A stretch of 64,000 nucleotides of DNA from Psilocybe azurescens. Its lineage: Eukaryota > Basidiomycota > Agaricomycetes > Agaricales > Agrocybaceae. The position numbers and the translations under genes were made by a program. The notes beneath the pieces were generated by a model, which made no database searches, was not told the origin of the DNA, and was given only the letters and a program-made list of their open reading frames with translations. The DNA lies in NCBI GenBank assembly GCA_023853785.1, contig JAJIRX010000244.1, positions 1 to 64,000 of the forward strand, given 5' to 3'. Positions 24,881 to 35,936 of the stretch are shown here, piece after piece (the stretch's first letter is position 1; each line of letters begins with the position of its first letter).

Positions 24881-25936
24881 CGCATCCAGCCTTTCATTTA
24901 CAAGGTCTTGCCCATCATTTCAATATCTAAATGTGAATTTGACGCTCCTACTCTCACATAGCCCCCATACTGCAAAAACTGCCGCACAGCTTCAAACCCG
25001 AGAAAGCTACTATGGATTTCTACTCTCAGTATATTTGCTCCAGCTATCGAGACTGTCCCGCAGCCTTTAACCTACAGATCCTGGGATACGTTTCGGCATC
25101 GCCTACTTGCTCTATTGCTCTCCCTGGCTCTATGCCCGTTCTCGTCCATATTTCTCCTCGATACTAAGAAAACACCTCTGCGCTCATATTATACTCGTTA
25201 GAGATATATTGTGTCTGTTTAACTACGTTCTCAACGCCAGCAATGGTAGTAAAGTATCATATGCATACAATCTTCCAGGTTTTATTGTGGACTGAGAAGC
25301 GTTGGATTCATTTTTAGCGTACCTATACCATATATTATGCCCTTAGTTCTTGTGATGAAAATATGGCTACGCGCGTATAGACCACTATGATGTTTACTAT
25401 GAATCAAACTACTCTGGTAATCGGAAATTATTCTCAATTGGATGATGACGAGCGAAGCTGTATTAAACAAGACATAAAGATGATGAGAATAGATCTCGCT
25501 TCTTGATAGAAATTGATCATGTCCATGGGAGAAGAAAATTGTTGAGTGATGGCAAGTATCTGGTTCGTTTTGACCTCAGGGCTGGTGGGGCAGTGACCGA
25601 TGGGTCGGAGCTTGTGGCTGTCTTCTGCTTTCCTTCCTGGGTGCATCTAAGGGGATCCATGGCTCCGTCGGGGTCAGGCTTCTACTTCATATGGAGCCAG
25701 GTATGCAGAGACATGAGACGTTTGCAGTAAATTTGGAACTGAAGCATTGACACCTTCCCAGCCTCTCAACTAGTCGTAAGATGCAGTGTCCTTCCCGAGT
25801 CCCGGACATCCATTAATAGCCCTCTTTACACCCAATCCGCGGCCGCCCAGTAGTCCGTGGGATGAGAAGTCGATCGACGACATCACCACTCTGCGCTTTC
25901 CAACAGGACTGTTGTATCGATACCCTCATCATCGAG
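24881..25936 (+). other. no gene seen
   Basis: Only short frames without splice support. 25780-25936 is probably the promoter and 5' leader of the GTPase-like gene starting at 25937. Confidence 0.4.
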
Positions 25937-28900
25937 ATGTCCGCTAATCGTCAAAACCCTGCTAAAGAGTCGAAAGTCAAAGCATTGGGCAATCGACTGA
26001 AGAAATCCATGGGATTTGGATCGCGTCGGACTGCGAGCCCCCCAGACATGGTTCATGGTTTGCTAACTGCAAGCCCCCCAGTCACAGGTCATGGATCGTC
26101 GAGTGCCGTGGCAATTAGCGCTGTCGAGGCTGCAAAAATTCGAGCACAATACAAACATTTTCGTATTCTCGTTATTGGCAGGGCAAACGCTGGCAAAACA
26201 ACTCTGTTAAAGCGAGTATGCAACACGACTGAGGAGCCGTCCATCTATGACGAGGGTAGAAATCTTGTGAGCTAATCTGTCCTGCACCGGATGTCAGACA
26301 CTTATCATTTTCCAACAGCTTGTGCCGACTTCGAGGGTAATACACCTCTGTAATTTCTGCATCTCCCGCAGATAAAATGGCTGACTTTTTTATATTGTAG
26401 CGTGGAACCCATGATGTCCGTCGAGCGTTCACATTTAAGAGTAACCCAAAGTTCATCTTCCATGACTCGGCTGGTTTTGAGGCAGGGGGGGAGGATGAAC
26501 TAAAGGCTGTGATGGATTTCATCGAAGAGGGTTCAAAGGCCCGCGAAATTAATGATCAAATCCATATCATATGGTGTGTATTTATTGTTTATTTTTATTT
26601 TTATTGGAAGTACATTAAATCAAAATGAGTGCAGGTTTTGCTTTGACCCAGATGTATCACGCCCCTTATTGGACTTGGAAGTTAAATTTTTCAATGAAAA
26701 TCGCAAATGGAATAGTAAGCTTGTCATATATATCCCACTAATGATGAAAACTTACACAAACCCAGTACCAGTTGTGGCAATCTTCATGAAATTTGATGAT
26801 CTTGTCAGCCAGATTTGGGACAGAAATGATACCCCAGAGCAGAATACAAGGCATGCTTTGGATACTTTGCAGCAGAAGTTTGAGCAACCACTTAGAAGCT
26901 ATCAATTTCCTCCACGGAGTTATGTTCGGCTTGAAGGTAAGTTATTTATAATACAGCAGATCAATCTAAAGACTTAATGATATGCATAGCACTTGATAAT
27001 AATGAAAGTGATCACCAAAAACAAATTGAAGAGTTGATCAAACAAACAGCAGCATCAATTGATGATCTTGCTCTCAACATGCTTTTGTTACTGTCCAACA
27101 GAATAATTTAAATATATGCATTGAGTATGCAATACAGAGGTATGTTACTAGCTTATTGTATTTTAACTATGCTTATCATGTTTTTCAGCATTGTGCATAA
27201 AGATATAACACAAATAGTATGTTGGTTAAGGTATGCCAGATCATTTAGTTGGTTAATTTATATAAAGGATGATTTGATACTGGGCACCATCATTTGGTTT
27301 CCACACTACTGTTATGTATGTGAATATGCTAATACACTATAAAAAATGATAACTGACATTAAATTAGGATGTAAGTACTAATTGTTTACATGTTTTTAAT
27401 GGTCATACTGATAAATAAATAGCATGTGAGTGTAAAATTTTCAATTTTGAATACTATGCTAACAATATTTTATAAGTATTATAATGTAAGAATTCAACTA
27501 ATAAAAATATGATTTATGCTTCATTGTAATTGCTGATATTTTTTGAATCATTTTTATTCAGGATGTAAATTGTTTACACTGTATATGCTCAATTGAAATT
27601 GCTGATGTTTTCTGTTTCAATTCCAATTTAGGCTGTAAGTTGCGTCACACACACTGTTAGTGCAATTGCTTATACTTTTGGCAACAATTTGATCCAGCTT
27701 GTATGTTATATACACTGTTTGTGATTTATTACAATTGCTGATACTTTTAACATTGATTATATTCAGAATGTAAGTTGTATGCACTATTTGTGATTGATTG
27801 CAATGGCTAATATTTTTATATTAATTTCAATTTAGGCTGTAAGTTGTTTGCACTGTTTTTGATTGATTGCAATTGCTCATACTTTTGGCATCAATTCTAA
27901 TATAGTCTGTAAGTTGTGTGGGCTGTTTGTAATTGATCACAACTACTGATACTTTGGCATCAATTTTTATTTAGAATGTAAGTTGTATGCACAATTTGTG
28001 ATTGATTACAATTCCTAATATTTTTGGTATTAATTCTAATATAGGCTGTAAGTCATGTGCATAGTTTGTGATTGATTGAAATTGCTAATATTTATAATAT
28101 CAATTTTCATTTAGTTTGTAAGTTATATGTGCTGTGTGTGATTGATTACAATTGCTTATATTTCCTGTCTCAATTCAAATTTAGGCTGTAAGTTGTATGC
28201 ATTATTTGTGATTAATTACAATTGCTGATATTTTTGGCATCAAATTTTATTCAGCCTGTATGTTGTGTGCATTGTTTGTGATTTTTTACAATTGCTAATA
28301 TTTTTGACACCAATTTTATTCAGCCTGTATGTAGTGTGAACTGTTTGTGATTGATCACAATTGCTGATATTTTTGGCATTAATTTTTATTTAGCCTGTAT
28401 GTTATGTGCACTATTTGTGATTGATTGCAATTGCTCAAATTTCTGTCTCAATTTTATTCAGCGTGTAAGTTATGTGCAATGTTTATAATTGATTGCAATT
28501 ACTAATATCTTCTTCATCAATTTTTATTTAGTATATAAGTCATGTATACTGTTTATGATTGATTGCAATTGCTAATATTTTTGTCTCAATTATAATTTAG
28601 GCTGTAAGTTGTGTGCATTGTCCCTGATTGATTGCAATTGCTGATATTTTTACATTAATTTTAATTTAGGCTGTAAGTCATGTGCACTATTTTTGGTCAA
28701 TTGCAATGGTTTAATATTTTGTATATTAATTTTTATTCAGGGTGTAAGTTGTCTGAAGTATTTGCAATTAATTGCAATTGCTGATACTTTTAGCATTACT
28801 TCTAATTTAGGCTGTAAGTTGTGTGCACTATTTGTGATTGATTGCAATAACTAATATTTTTTGTATTAATTTTAATTTAGGCTGTAAGTTGTCTGAACTA

Positions 28901-30224
28901 TTTGCAATTAATTGCAATTGCTCATACTTTTGGTATCAACACTATTTTAGATAGTAAGTTGCATGCACAGGTTATACTTAATTGCAATGGTTCACATTTT
29001 CCATATCAATTCCAATTTAGGCTGTAAGTTGTGTATGCTGTTTGTGATTGATTACAATAGCTGATATTTCTGGTATCAATTTTTACTCAGTATGTAAGTT
29101 ACATGCATAGTTTATGATTGATTACAATTGTTGACAGATTCTGTATTCAATTTATTCAGAATGTAAGTTTTATGCACTGTTTGTGATTGATTAAAATTGC
29201 TGATATTTTTTGCCTATATTCTAATTTAGGCTGTAAGTTGTGTGCACAGTTTGTGATTCATTGCAATTACTTATGTTCTTTCTCAATTTTATTTAGCGGG
29301 TGTTGTGCACATAGTTTGTGATTAGTTGCAATAGCTAATATTTTCTGTCTTAATTCTAACATAGAATGTAAGTTGTGTGGACTATTTGTGATTGGTTGCA
29401 ATTCCTGATATTGTCTGCATCAATTTTATTCAGAATGTAAATTGTGGGCACTATATGTTATTGATTTCAATTGCTGATACTTGAGCATAAATTTTATCTA
29501 GATTGTATGTTGTGTGCACTGTTTGGGATTGATTGTAATTGCTGATACTTTTGGCATAAATTTTATTCAGGGTGTAAGTTATGATTGCAGTTGCTAATAT
29601 TTTTTGACTCAATTTTCATTCAGCGTGTAAGTTATGTGCACTTTTTATCATGAATTTCAATTGTTAATATTTCTATCTCTTTTATTTAGCATGTAAGTTG
29701 TGTGCACTGTTTTTGCTCAATTAAAATTACTTATATTTTTAACAACATCTTTTATCTAGCTTGTAAGCTGTGTTTATTTTATACATGATTCAATGCTGAT
29801 TTTTGTTTTTTTCTGAATATTGCTTGTATTTTTTAGATACACAAAATTAAACAAATTATTTGTGCTCAGTACACTGTAAGATTTTGTTTAGGTCCTGGAC
29901 TTGCATTATAAAACTTCATTATTCATGATGTATTATGGTCATAGATGCCATCTCTAGATGCTTTTGCAGGTTGGGATATAGCCACTCTATTTTGCTGTTT
30001 GTGTGTCTCATCATTTTATTCTAGCAATCCTTGTCTCACTTGAATATTCCTTCTGGGTTACTGTGACTGGTGACGATAATCTTCACCAATTTTTGATAGC
30101 TTGGACCACTTATCTGAAAGATAAATGTGGACAGGTTGATCAACTATTAAAAGATTATCTATCATTTATGCAGGAAGGTGACTGGGTCACAAAAATTATT
30201 GCCCATCTGATGATGAGCTTGTGA
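25937..30224 (+). CDS. small-GTPase-like (P-loop G-domain) protein whose gene contains an intron array
   Basis: Exons are 25937-26266, 26319-26336 (18 nt), 26401-26573, 26635-26714, 26766-26936, 26990-27139 and 27189-27315. All have GT-AG borders. The protein shows a Walker A (GRANAGKT, residues 81-88), a DxxG switch (HDSAGF in exon 3) and a G4-like AIFMKFDD (NKxD variant) near 26779-26802, then QQNN...CIEYAIQ near 27095-27137. One missing T near 27083 explains a frame change; without that repair the frame stops at 27111. After 27315 come 36 intron-like repeats with 3-nt exons, then a 39-nt exon 29837-29875 and an exon from 29982 with a hydrophobic segment (ILAILVSLEYSFWVTV). All are in the same phase. 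A shorter form could instead stop at 27342. Agaricomycetes carry many such G proteins of unknown role. Confidence 0.7.
27316..29836 (+). repeat. tandem array of ~37 intron-like units (~70 bp) separated by single-codon micro-exons
   Basis: Units are mostly 66-71 bp. Each starts with a donor, carries a branch-like CTGAT/CTAAT (sometimes CTCAT or CTTAT), and ends in TTTAG, TTCAG or TATAG. Between one AG and the next GT there are exactly 3 nt at 35 of 36 boundaries and 9 nt at one (27477-27485). Donor hexamers: GTAAGT 24, GTATGT 5, other GTRAGN 3, GTAAAT 2; two are damaged (ATAAGT at 28535, GTGTTG at 29300). All 36 boundaries keep AG. Trinucleotides: GCT 10, AAT 5, CCT 3; GAT, CAT, CTT, CGT, TAT and GGT 2 each; TCT, TTT, ATT, ATA and CGG 1 each. 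None is a stop and 33 of 35 end in T. Confidence 0.9.
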
Positions 30225-30897
30225 AATTTCAAAATATAGTTCTCAAAAACCTTCTTCGTAAGCTAATTTCTTTGTCTCTGTTATATTTATATTATTGATA
30301 TTATGTACCACTTTAGCCCATCCTAACTCCAGCATTTAATATGATGATCAGTAGTTCAAATATTTATTATGTATTCAAAATCCAATATATATAAATGCGA
30401 CATTGTGGCTTCAAATCTTGCCACAAAACAGAGATGTGAATCAGACACACTAGACATAAGGGTAGGAATAGTGATCAATTTTGAGCTTATTTATTAAATA
30501 GTTCATTAACATTCAGAGTGTTAATAATACTAGTGTTGGAGCAACACTAAAATTAGTGTGACAAGGCCACCAACAAAGACAAGAAAGAGAGTAAGAGCAG
30601 TGGATGAAGAAAGAGCAGAAGACAAACTTACAGTGAGGGAGAAAATTAATACAATGTTTTATGAATTCAAATAAACCAAGAATGACTCAGGAACTAAGTG
30701 TGCTATAATCTTAAAATTTTAAATCTAGCTAGCCCTGCATATTATCTATCTAACTATCTAACTATCTATATATAATTATATCATCATAATTTTTTCCACA
30801 TTATAAACTATTTGAAAGTATATGTGCATTATAACAGTTTTTGTCCCTCTCAAGAATTGTACAATAAGTGACAAAAATATTCAAATGATTTTTGAAG
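30225..30897 (+). other. AT-rich flank between the GTPase-like gene and the KDZ transposon
   Basis: If the one-base repair seen elsewhere applies near 30192 (run of five A), the last exon could extend about 60-90 nt beyond 30224. An open stretch at 30568-30675 (RPPTKTRKRVRAVDEERAED) has no start or splice support. The last ~80 bp resemble the Tc1-like sequence on the far side of the KDZ element (shared GTCCCTCTC). Confidence 0.35.
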
Positions 30898-30902
30898 TTG
30901 GA

Positions 30903-32353
30903 CCACCTAAGGTTCCCACTCTCAGAGTCATATCCGGTGACAGGCAACCATCACATCACGCCATCTAGTTTGTATCGGATTCTCTTATTTCCTCTTACTC
31001 GTCGTTATTCCCAAGGGGTGACACTAAAAAAACACGTGACATGGGGTCAGTTAGTTAGTCCAGGCCAATAGGTCCTTAAAAAAAATTTTTTTAGAGGGTA
31101 TTTCTGGCCCAGTGAGCACAAATGTACAGTTTTTCATCAGACTTAGATCTCTGAAGAACAATAGAGGCCCAAAACCAGTTATCAATGATGAATTTAGAAA
31201 TATGGCACTGATATCTATAATTATAGGGCCATATCATTGCGGGCATTACTCAAGGATGGGCTATCTTTAACTGTAATATAACAAATAGAACATGAAATAT
31301 ATTTTTGAATCTATTGCTTTCTCTTTACTCATTCTCAACTGTCTAACTCTCAATAATTGTTTTTGGTTACTGACTTTAATTAGCATGGCTCATATCGAGC
31401 CAGAATATGAGATCCCTACATGATGGGTGAGTGGATGTGACTGGTTTTGAGGCTTGTACTTACTCACAATAGTGGTAGTTCCATCTAGGTTGTGCAAATC
31501 TGGAGTACTCAATGAATAACTGGAGGTGTCCATTGTGCCAGGTGGCAGACAATTGGCCTCAGAAATGATGTAGAGGTTGAGTTGAGTTTGTGACATGATA
31601 AGATTATGTAATATTACCATATCCGGATATATATTCCCACCCTGGTTAGTTAGTCTGCCTAGTTGGTCCTTAAAAAAATCTGACCCCAGGTCAGATATTT
31701 TTTAGTGTCACCCCTTGGTTATTCCTAGGCTCAATTGTCCACTTTACCAACTATCCATCATAGATAAGACAACAGTATTAGATTAGACTAGATATATGAT
31801 TAACAGAGATATAGATAAGACAAGATCAAGTAGATAATAAGATTGAGATTATCTCAGTCCATTATCTCTCATCAGGTACTGTAGCCGCCAGTCAATCTCA
31901 TGCTGCAACAGCCTTCATCACAACACTCAGCAATGCATTCCCACCCTTCCTCTCACCATCAACGCTCGGCACTACCCAATTCATCATTGCTGTCTACTCA
32001 TCACCCAGTCTGCGCACCATTTCCCTTGTTGGAAATCCTTCCCTCTCCATCACGTGTCCCTAAATGAGGTCCACTCTTCCCACCTCTCTTCCATACCTTC
32101 TCCTCATCCCTTCCTGCCCCTGCGCCAATGCTCCTGCATCTTCCCTTACACTGTTCGTGCACTGGACACATTGTAGACATAAATATATCTCTATTGCACA
32201 AGCTATGTTCTCTAGTACATAAGTAATGCAGCTACTAACTTACTCACAGTCGCAGTCCTCAACCTCAATGTTGGCGGCACCATGGAGGGCACCATGAACC
32301 ATTATTTCCAAGTTAGACAAGAGGTTCATTTTCACAGGCACAACTCAGCACTT
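30903..32353 (+). repeat. left terminal inverted repeat of the KDZ element (split by a MITE)
   Basis: Matches the reverse complement of 41081-41815 with only a few differences per hundred bases, apart from the inserted MITE 31012-31717. It includes a 66-codon frame at 32001-32201 that is identical in the other arm at 41231-41431, simply because the arms are inverted copies. Confidence 0.88.
31012..31717 (+). mobile_element. hAT-like MITE inserted in the left KDZ arm
   Basis: 706 bp with terminal inverted repeats CAAGGGGTGACACTAAAAAA and its complement. Exact 8-bp duplications GTTATTCC flank it at 31004-31011 and 31718-31725. The matching place in the right arm (near 41,711) is empty. An 8-bp duplication and CA-rG ends are the hAT pattern. 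Subterminal blocks (TTAGTTAGTC, GGTCCTTAAAAAAA) occur at both ends. No transposase is encoded. Confidence 0.88.
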
Positions 32354-32719
32354 GATGTTCACCCCATTGGCCATCAAACCCATCATTGTCAGGTCCTGAA
32401 ATGACATGAAAATTCACTCAGGATCAAAACCTGTTGCGCAACAGTCCTAATCTGATTCTCGACGGTGGGAATTGCGCTACCTACCTTCCAGATAAAGCTT
32501 GAGGTGCAGTCCCAGTATAGTTTTTTACGGTGACAGTGGCGCTGCCCATTGTTTTTCAACAACAGGATATGTATTATGCAAGGCAAGATATGGACACAAA
32601 ATGGTAACACAACAGTCAGTCCTTGCCCAAATCCTCTGAATCAACTATTTCTGTGCTTTTTGGCTGCACCTGGACACCCAGTACCTTCTTCTTGGCAGCT
32701 GAGGTACGCTTCTTCTTGG

Positions 32720-34120
32720 TCATTGGCGGTGCATTCCCAGAATCCCCATTTTCCTTATCCAGATCATCCACATGTTTCCTCTTTGTGCCTCTGTCTTTCC
32801 GGGGGTTGCGTGTCTCGGAGCAGGGACCGAGCCATTTTCAATGGCAGCTCTGCATTCTTGACAATGTGCAACGAGCTGCACAGGAGGGAGCCAAACAAAT
32901 TTGCATGACCTGGTATTGATTGCATTGAGAAGGTTCTGGAGACTGGGAAGAGAGAGGTGGGAAGCTCGCTTGGATTCACAAACTTCTTGTGAGTCCATCC
33001 AATGAGTTCCACACTGAAGCGCTGAATAATTTTCTCCTCGTAGTCAATATAGTGCATTTGCACACTCTCATTGTGAGTTATCTCGACTAGCCCAACCCTG
33101 TCAATGATGTCTGACAGGTCCATTTTGTGAATGTGCACTTACCGAGCATGACACAAATCTTTTGTGGATTTGCCTTTTATTTTGTCTGCTTGCTGCTTAG
33201 AAGTTCTGTGGAGGTCTGTAATATAACAAGTGAGTTTGAGAATCAATAATGAACATGTAATAGCCTCACTGATCATGTCACATCCAGCAATAGTGAATGC
33301 CTCTAACTTAGTGCCAACGTAGCCAAGGTCCCATCCCTTCTGAGTGGGAACTGCGATCTTCATATAGTCTATGAATGCTTTGTTGGAGAAGTACCACTTC
33401 AGTTCCATATGATATTCAGGCGAATTCCTCACGATGCAGATGAAACCTTCAACACCGATGCAGGTATTAAGCCCATTCATCTTCGAGACAATTAGCAAGT
33501 CATGAAAACTAATAAATATGAAGTACTGACCATCTGTTGCATAGCTTTAAATGTACTTGCAACATCCTGGACACGGCCCTTGGCAGTAGCATGTTTTATG
33601 CTGGCAGCTGAACTGGATTCCATATGACGTGCAATAATTTCTTCACTTTCATGGACTTCAAGGTTGTTGTATTCGTTCTTGAACTCTTCACTGTGGAGCA
33701 TAGCCAAAGTTGGGGTCTTGCTGTCTGAAAAATAGTCAGTTGACATAGTATATTAATTAGGTTGAATCACATACTGTCACAAAGCTCTTCAGCCTTCATG
33801 TGCAAGAAGGCATTGTAGGCATTGACCTTTGAGTGTTTGTGAACAAGGTGAGTGCCGTTTTGAAAGAAGAGATCTAGGAAATGGCGGGGCTTCTTTCCAA
33901 ATTGTTCAGATAAGTTGGCGACCATTGTTAATGTAGTCTTCTTCCATTCTTCAACAGCTTTATTTATTTCAAGCTGACAAATTTGGTTGTGTTCAGCCTT
34001 CTCCTTGAGCTGGGACTGGGTACGTGGAGTAGGTTTAGAGACAGTGTTTTGGAGGGGAGAAGGAGGTAATAATATGCTAGCAAGAGGCATTATGGTACAC
34101 CAAGGAGAAATCAAGACCAA
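32720..34120 (-). CDS. conserved second protein of the KDZ-type transposon, function unknown
   Basis: Exon-sized frames run 34120-33767, 33746-33492, 33498-33139, 33138-32764 and 32998-32720. The order is as follows: a Lys/Glu-rich helix region, then FGKKPRHFLDLFFQNG and KVNAYNAFLHMKAEELC; MNGLNTCIGVEGFICIVRNSP with ELKWYFSNKAFIDYM; GWDLGYVGTKLEAFTIAGCD; IDYEEKIIQRFSVELIGWTHKKFVNPSEL (split here only by my wording); and a basic end. I recall this block order from uncharacterised agaricomycete proteins near transposons. Whether it is a cofactor of transposition or cargo cannot be told from sequence. It lies inside the inverted repeats and on the same strand as the transposase, which supports it being part of the element. 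Confidence 0.55.
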
Positions 34121-34457
34121 CCATACTCTTTTTAAAGATCATAATATACTAAACATAAAAATGAGAAAAGTCAATATATTTTTGCCACAAGAAAATATAA
34201 CAGGGAGACTGCACTCAGACAGAATCTAAATGATCAAAAATGGTATAGTGTCTACTCTATTAAACTGCCAAGGAACAGAGCAATACCAGACAAAATGTAG
34301 AAGAAAGACAAGGCTGAGAAGGGAAATAAGTCAAGGGTGTGGCACTCAGGCCTGAAATTGCAAAAGAAAAATGAAGAAATATTAAGCCGTGTATGGAATT
34401 GAAACAATAAATATTATATAGAAAGGATGTAAATCAAGGGCATGGTATATGTGGTGC

Positions 34458-35900
34458 CTATCCTCTGTTGGAAGATTGGGAACTCATCAACAACATTAAG
34501 TCAGTGAGAATGTCATTTGGAATCCCAGCCTTCAGGAGCTCTTCATGCCACAGGAACATAGCAATGTTGCAACAAATGAATTCAATTGTAAAAAAATTAC
34601 CTTTAAGTTGGTTGTCCTTGATAAAACTGCTATAAAAAGTACTGACATCTGATTTTGTAGGGCTAGAACGGGGGCTTGAGAATCGAGAATAGCCCAAGTT
34701 GTCTCCACAGTCAGGAGTAGCAGGCACAGTCAAAGCATGACACAAAGAGTGGGCAGTGGCTTGAACAGAGACTGCATTGTCTGGAGAGAATGGTGCCTGT
34801 GAGGACTTCACACGATGACCTGGGTTTGAGTGTTCAGGCATGCGAGGAGTTTTAATTGATCAATCAGGGGTGCAGGGAGTTGTACGCGCAAGACCAAGGG
34901 GGTAGCAGAATGTGAGTGCATTGCCAAGGCATTGGCAAGATGATTGACTTTGGCCGATAATGTATTTTCATGACGTTGCAAACCTGACAATGTCTGTTCA
35001 ACCTCCTGGAGTCTTTGGCATGCAGACTTCAAGTCATCCTTCAAGATACGTTCATTTTTGATGTAGGTAATGAGTTGGTCCTGGGAAATGGTGACAAAAT
35101 CGTCATTGTCATTGTCAATGACAATGACATGGGGTTTTGGTTGGCCATGATAAGTAAATACACTGGAACCTGGAGGCATTGCATATGGCCAGCTACTTTG
35201 CTGTGGCAGAGCCGGGGGGATGTGATTGCCTTGGGGTAGCTTCCAATGTAATGTTGCACATCTCTCGTGAGCGCACAATGTTTGGAATGCCAATTTCAGT
35301 GATGAACATCTGAACAATGCTGGAAACAGCCTCTGTGTAACGTTTGTCCTCTCTCACTAAGTGACCAGGAAAATATAAATCGGCCTTGACGTATTCAGCC
35401 TGCTTGAGAGCACCAGGGCGAGTTGTGCCAGGAACATGAATGACCATGGTTGTTCCACCAAAAGCGCAATCCAAAAGGGCAGCCTAGAAGCAACAGTAAG
35501 GACAAAGATGAGTAAGACAAGAAAGGAGAATGTACACAATCAAAAGTAAGATCTCAAACACATTTACAAAGGGCCAATCATGTATCTGTTCCATTTCGGT
35601 CAGCCATGTTGTTGCACAGGGTGTGGAGTTCAGGATAGAATTCATTGGCCTTGATGTTCACAGGCTGAGATGCCAGACCAGCCACAAACCAGGCCAAATC
35701 TGCAGAATCGAAGCAAGCACAAAAGTGTTGAAGATGGAAGCAGTTGGGCTCCCAAGTTGACGACACAGGTCAAACAGCCCAAGAGGGTGAAAACGGAGAG
35801 CACTCCAATCAAGTGGTTCCTCCCCAGAGTTGGGTGGTGTGGCCTGTTTCATGGTTCTGATGGCTTTGAGAATGGGGAATATCAATGCATTTTCAATCAC
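34458..35900 (-). CDS. further element-borne open frames, unrecognised
   Basis: Minus-strand frames 35900-35658, 35474-35193, 35317-34808 and 34841-34458 follow one another and may be exons of one gene or the 5' part of the gene at 32720-34120. Visible features are VPGTTRPGALKQAEYVKADL, an acidic patch (VIDNDNDDFVTI), a coiled-coil stretch (RLQEVEQTLSGLQRHENTLS) and a Ser/Pro-rich linker. Exon borders could not be fixed and no family is recognised. Confidence 0.35.
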
Positions 35901-35936
35901 CTTTATGTGTTCAATTGCAGGGTGCAGGGTCTTTGA

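Noticed and set aside
27316..29836. CRISPR-like array (regular ~70-bp spacing)
   Set aside because: Whole units are similar, not short identical repeats with unique spacers. The conserved words are splice signals, and the host is eukaryotic.
30568..30675. Basic open stretch RPPTKTRKRVRAVDEE as a further exon of the GTPase-like gene
   Set aside because: No acceptor in the right phase was identified and the preceding exon end is unclear.
32001..32201. Short protein duplicated at 41231-41431
   Set aside because: Identical only because it lies in both inverted arms of the KDZ element; no other sign of coding.
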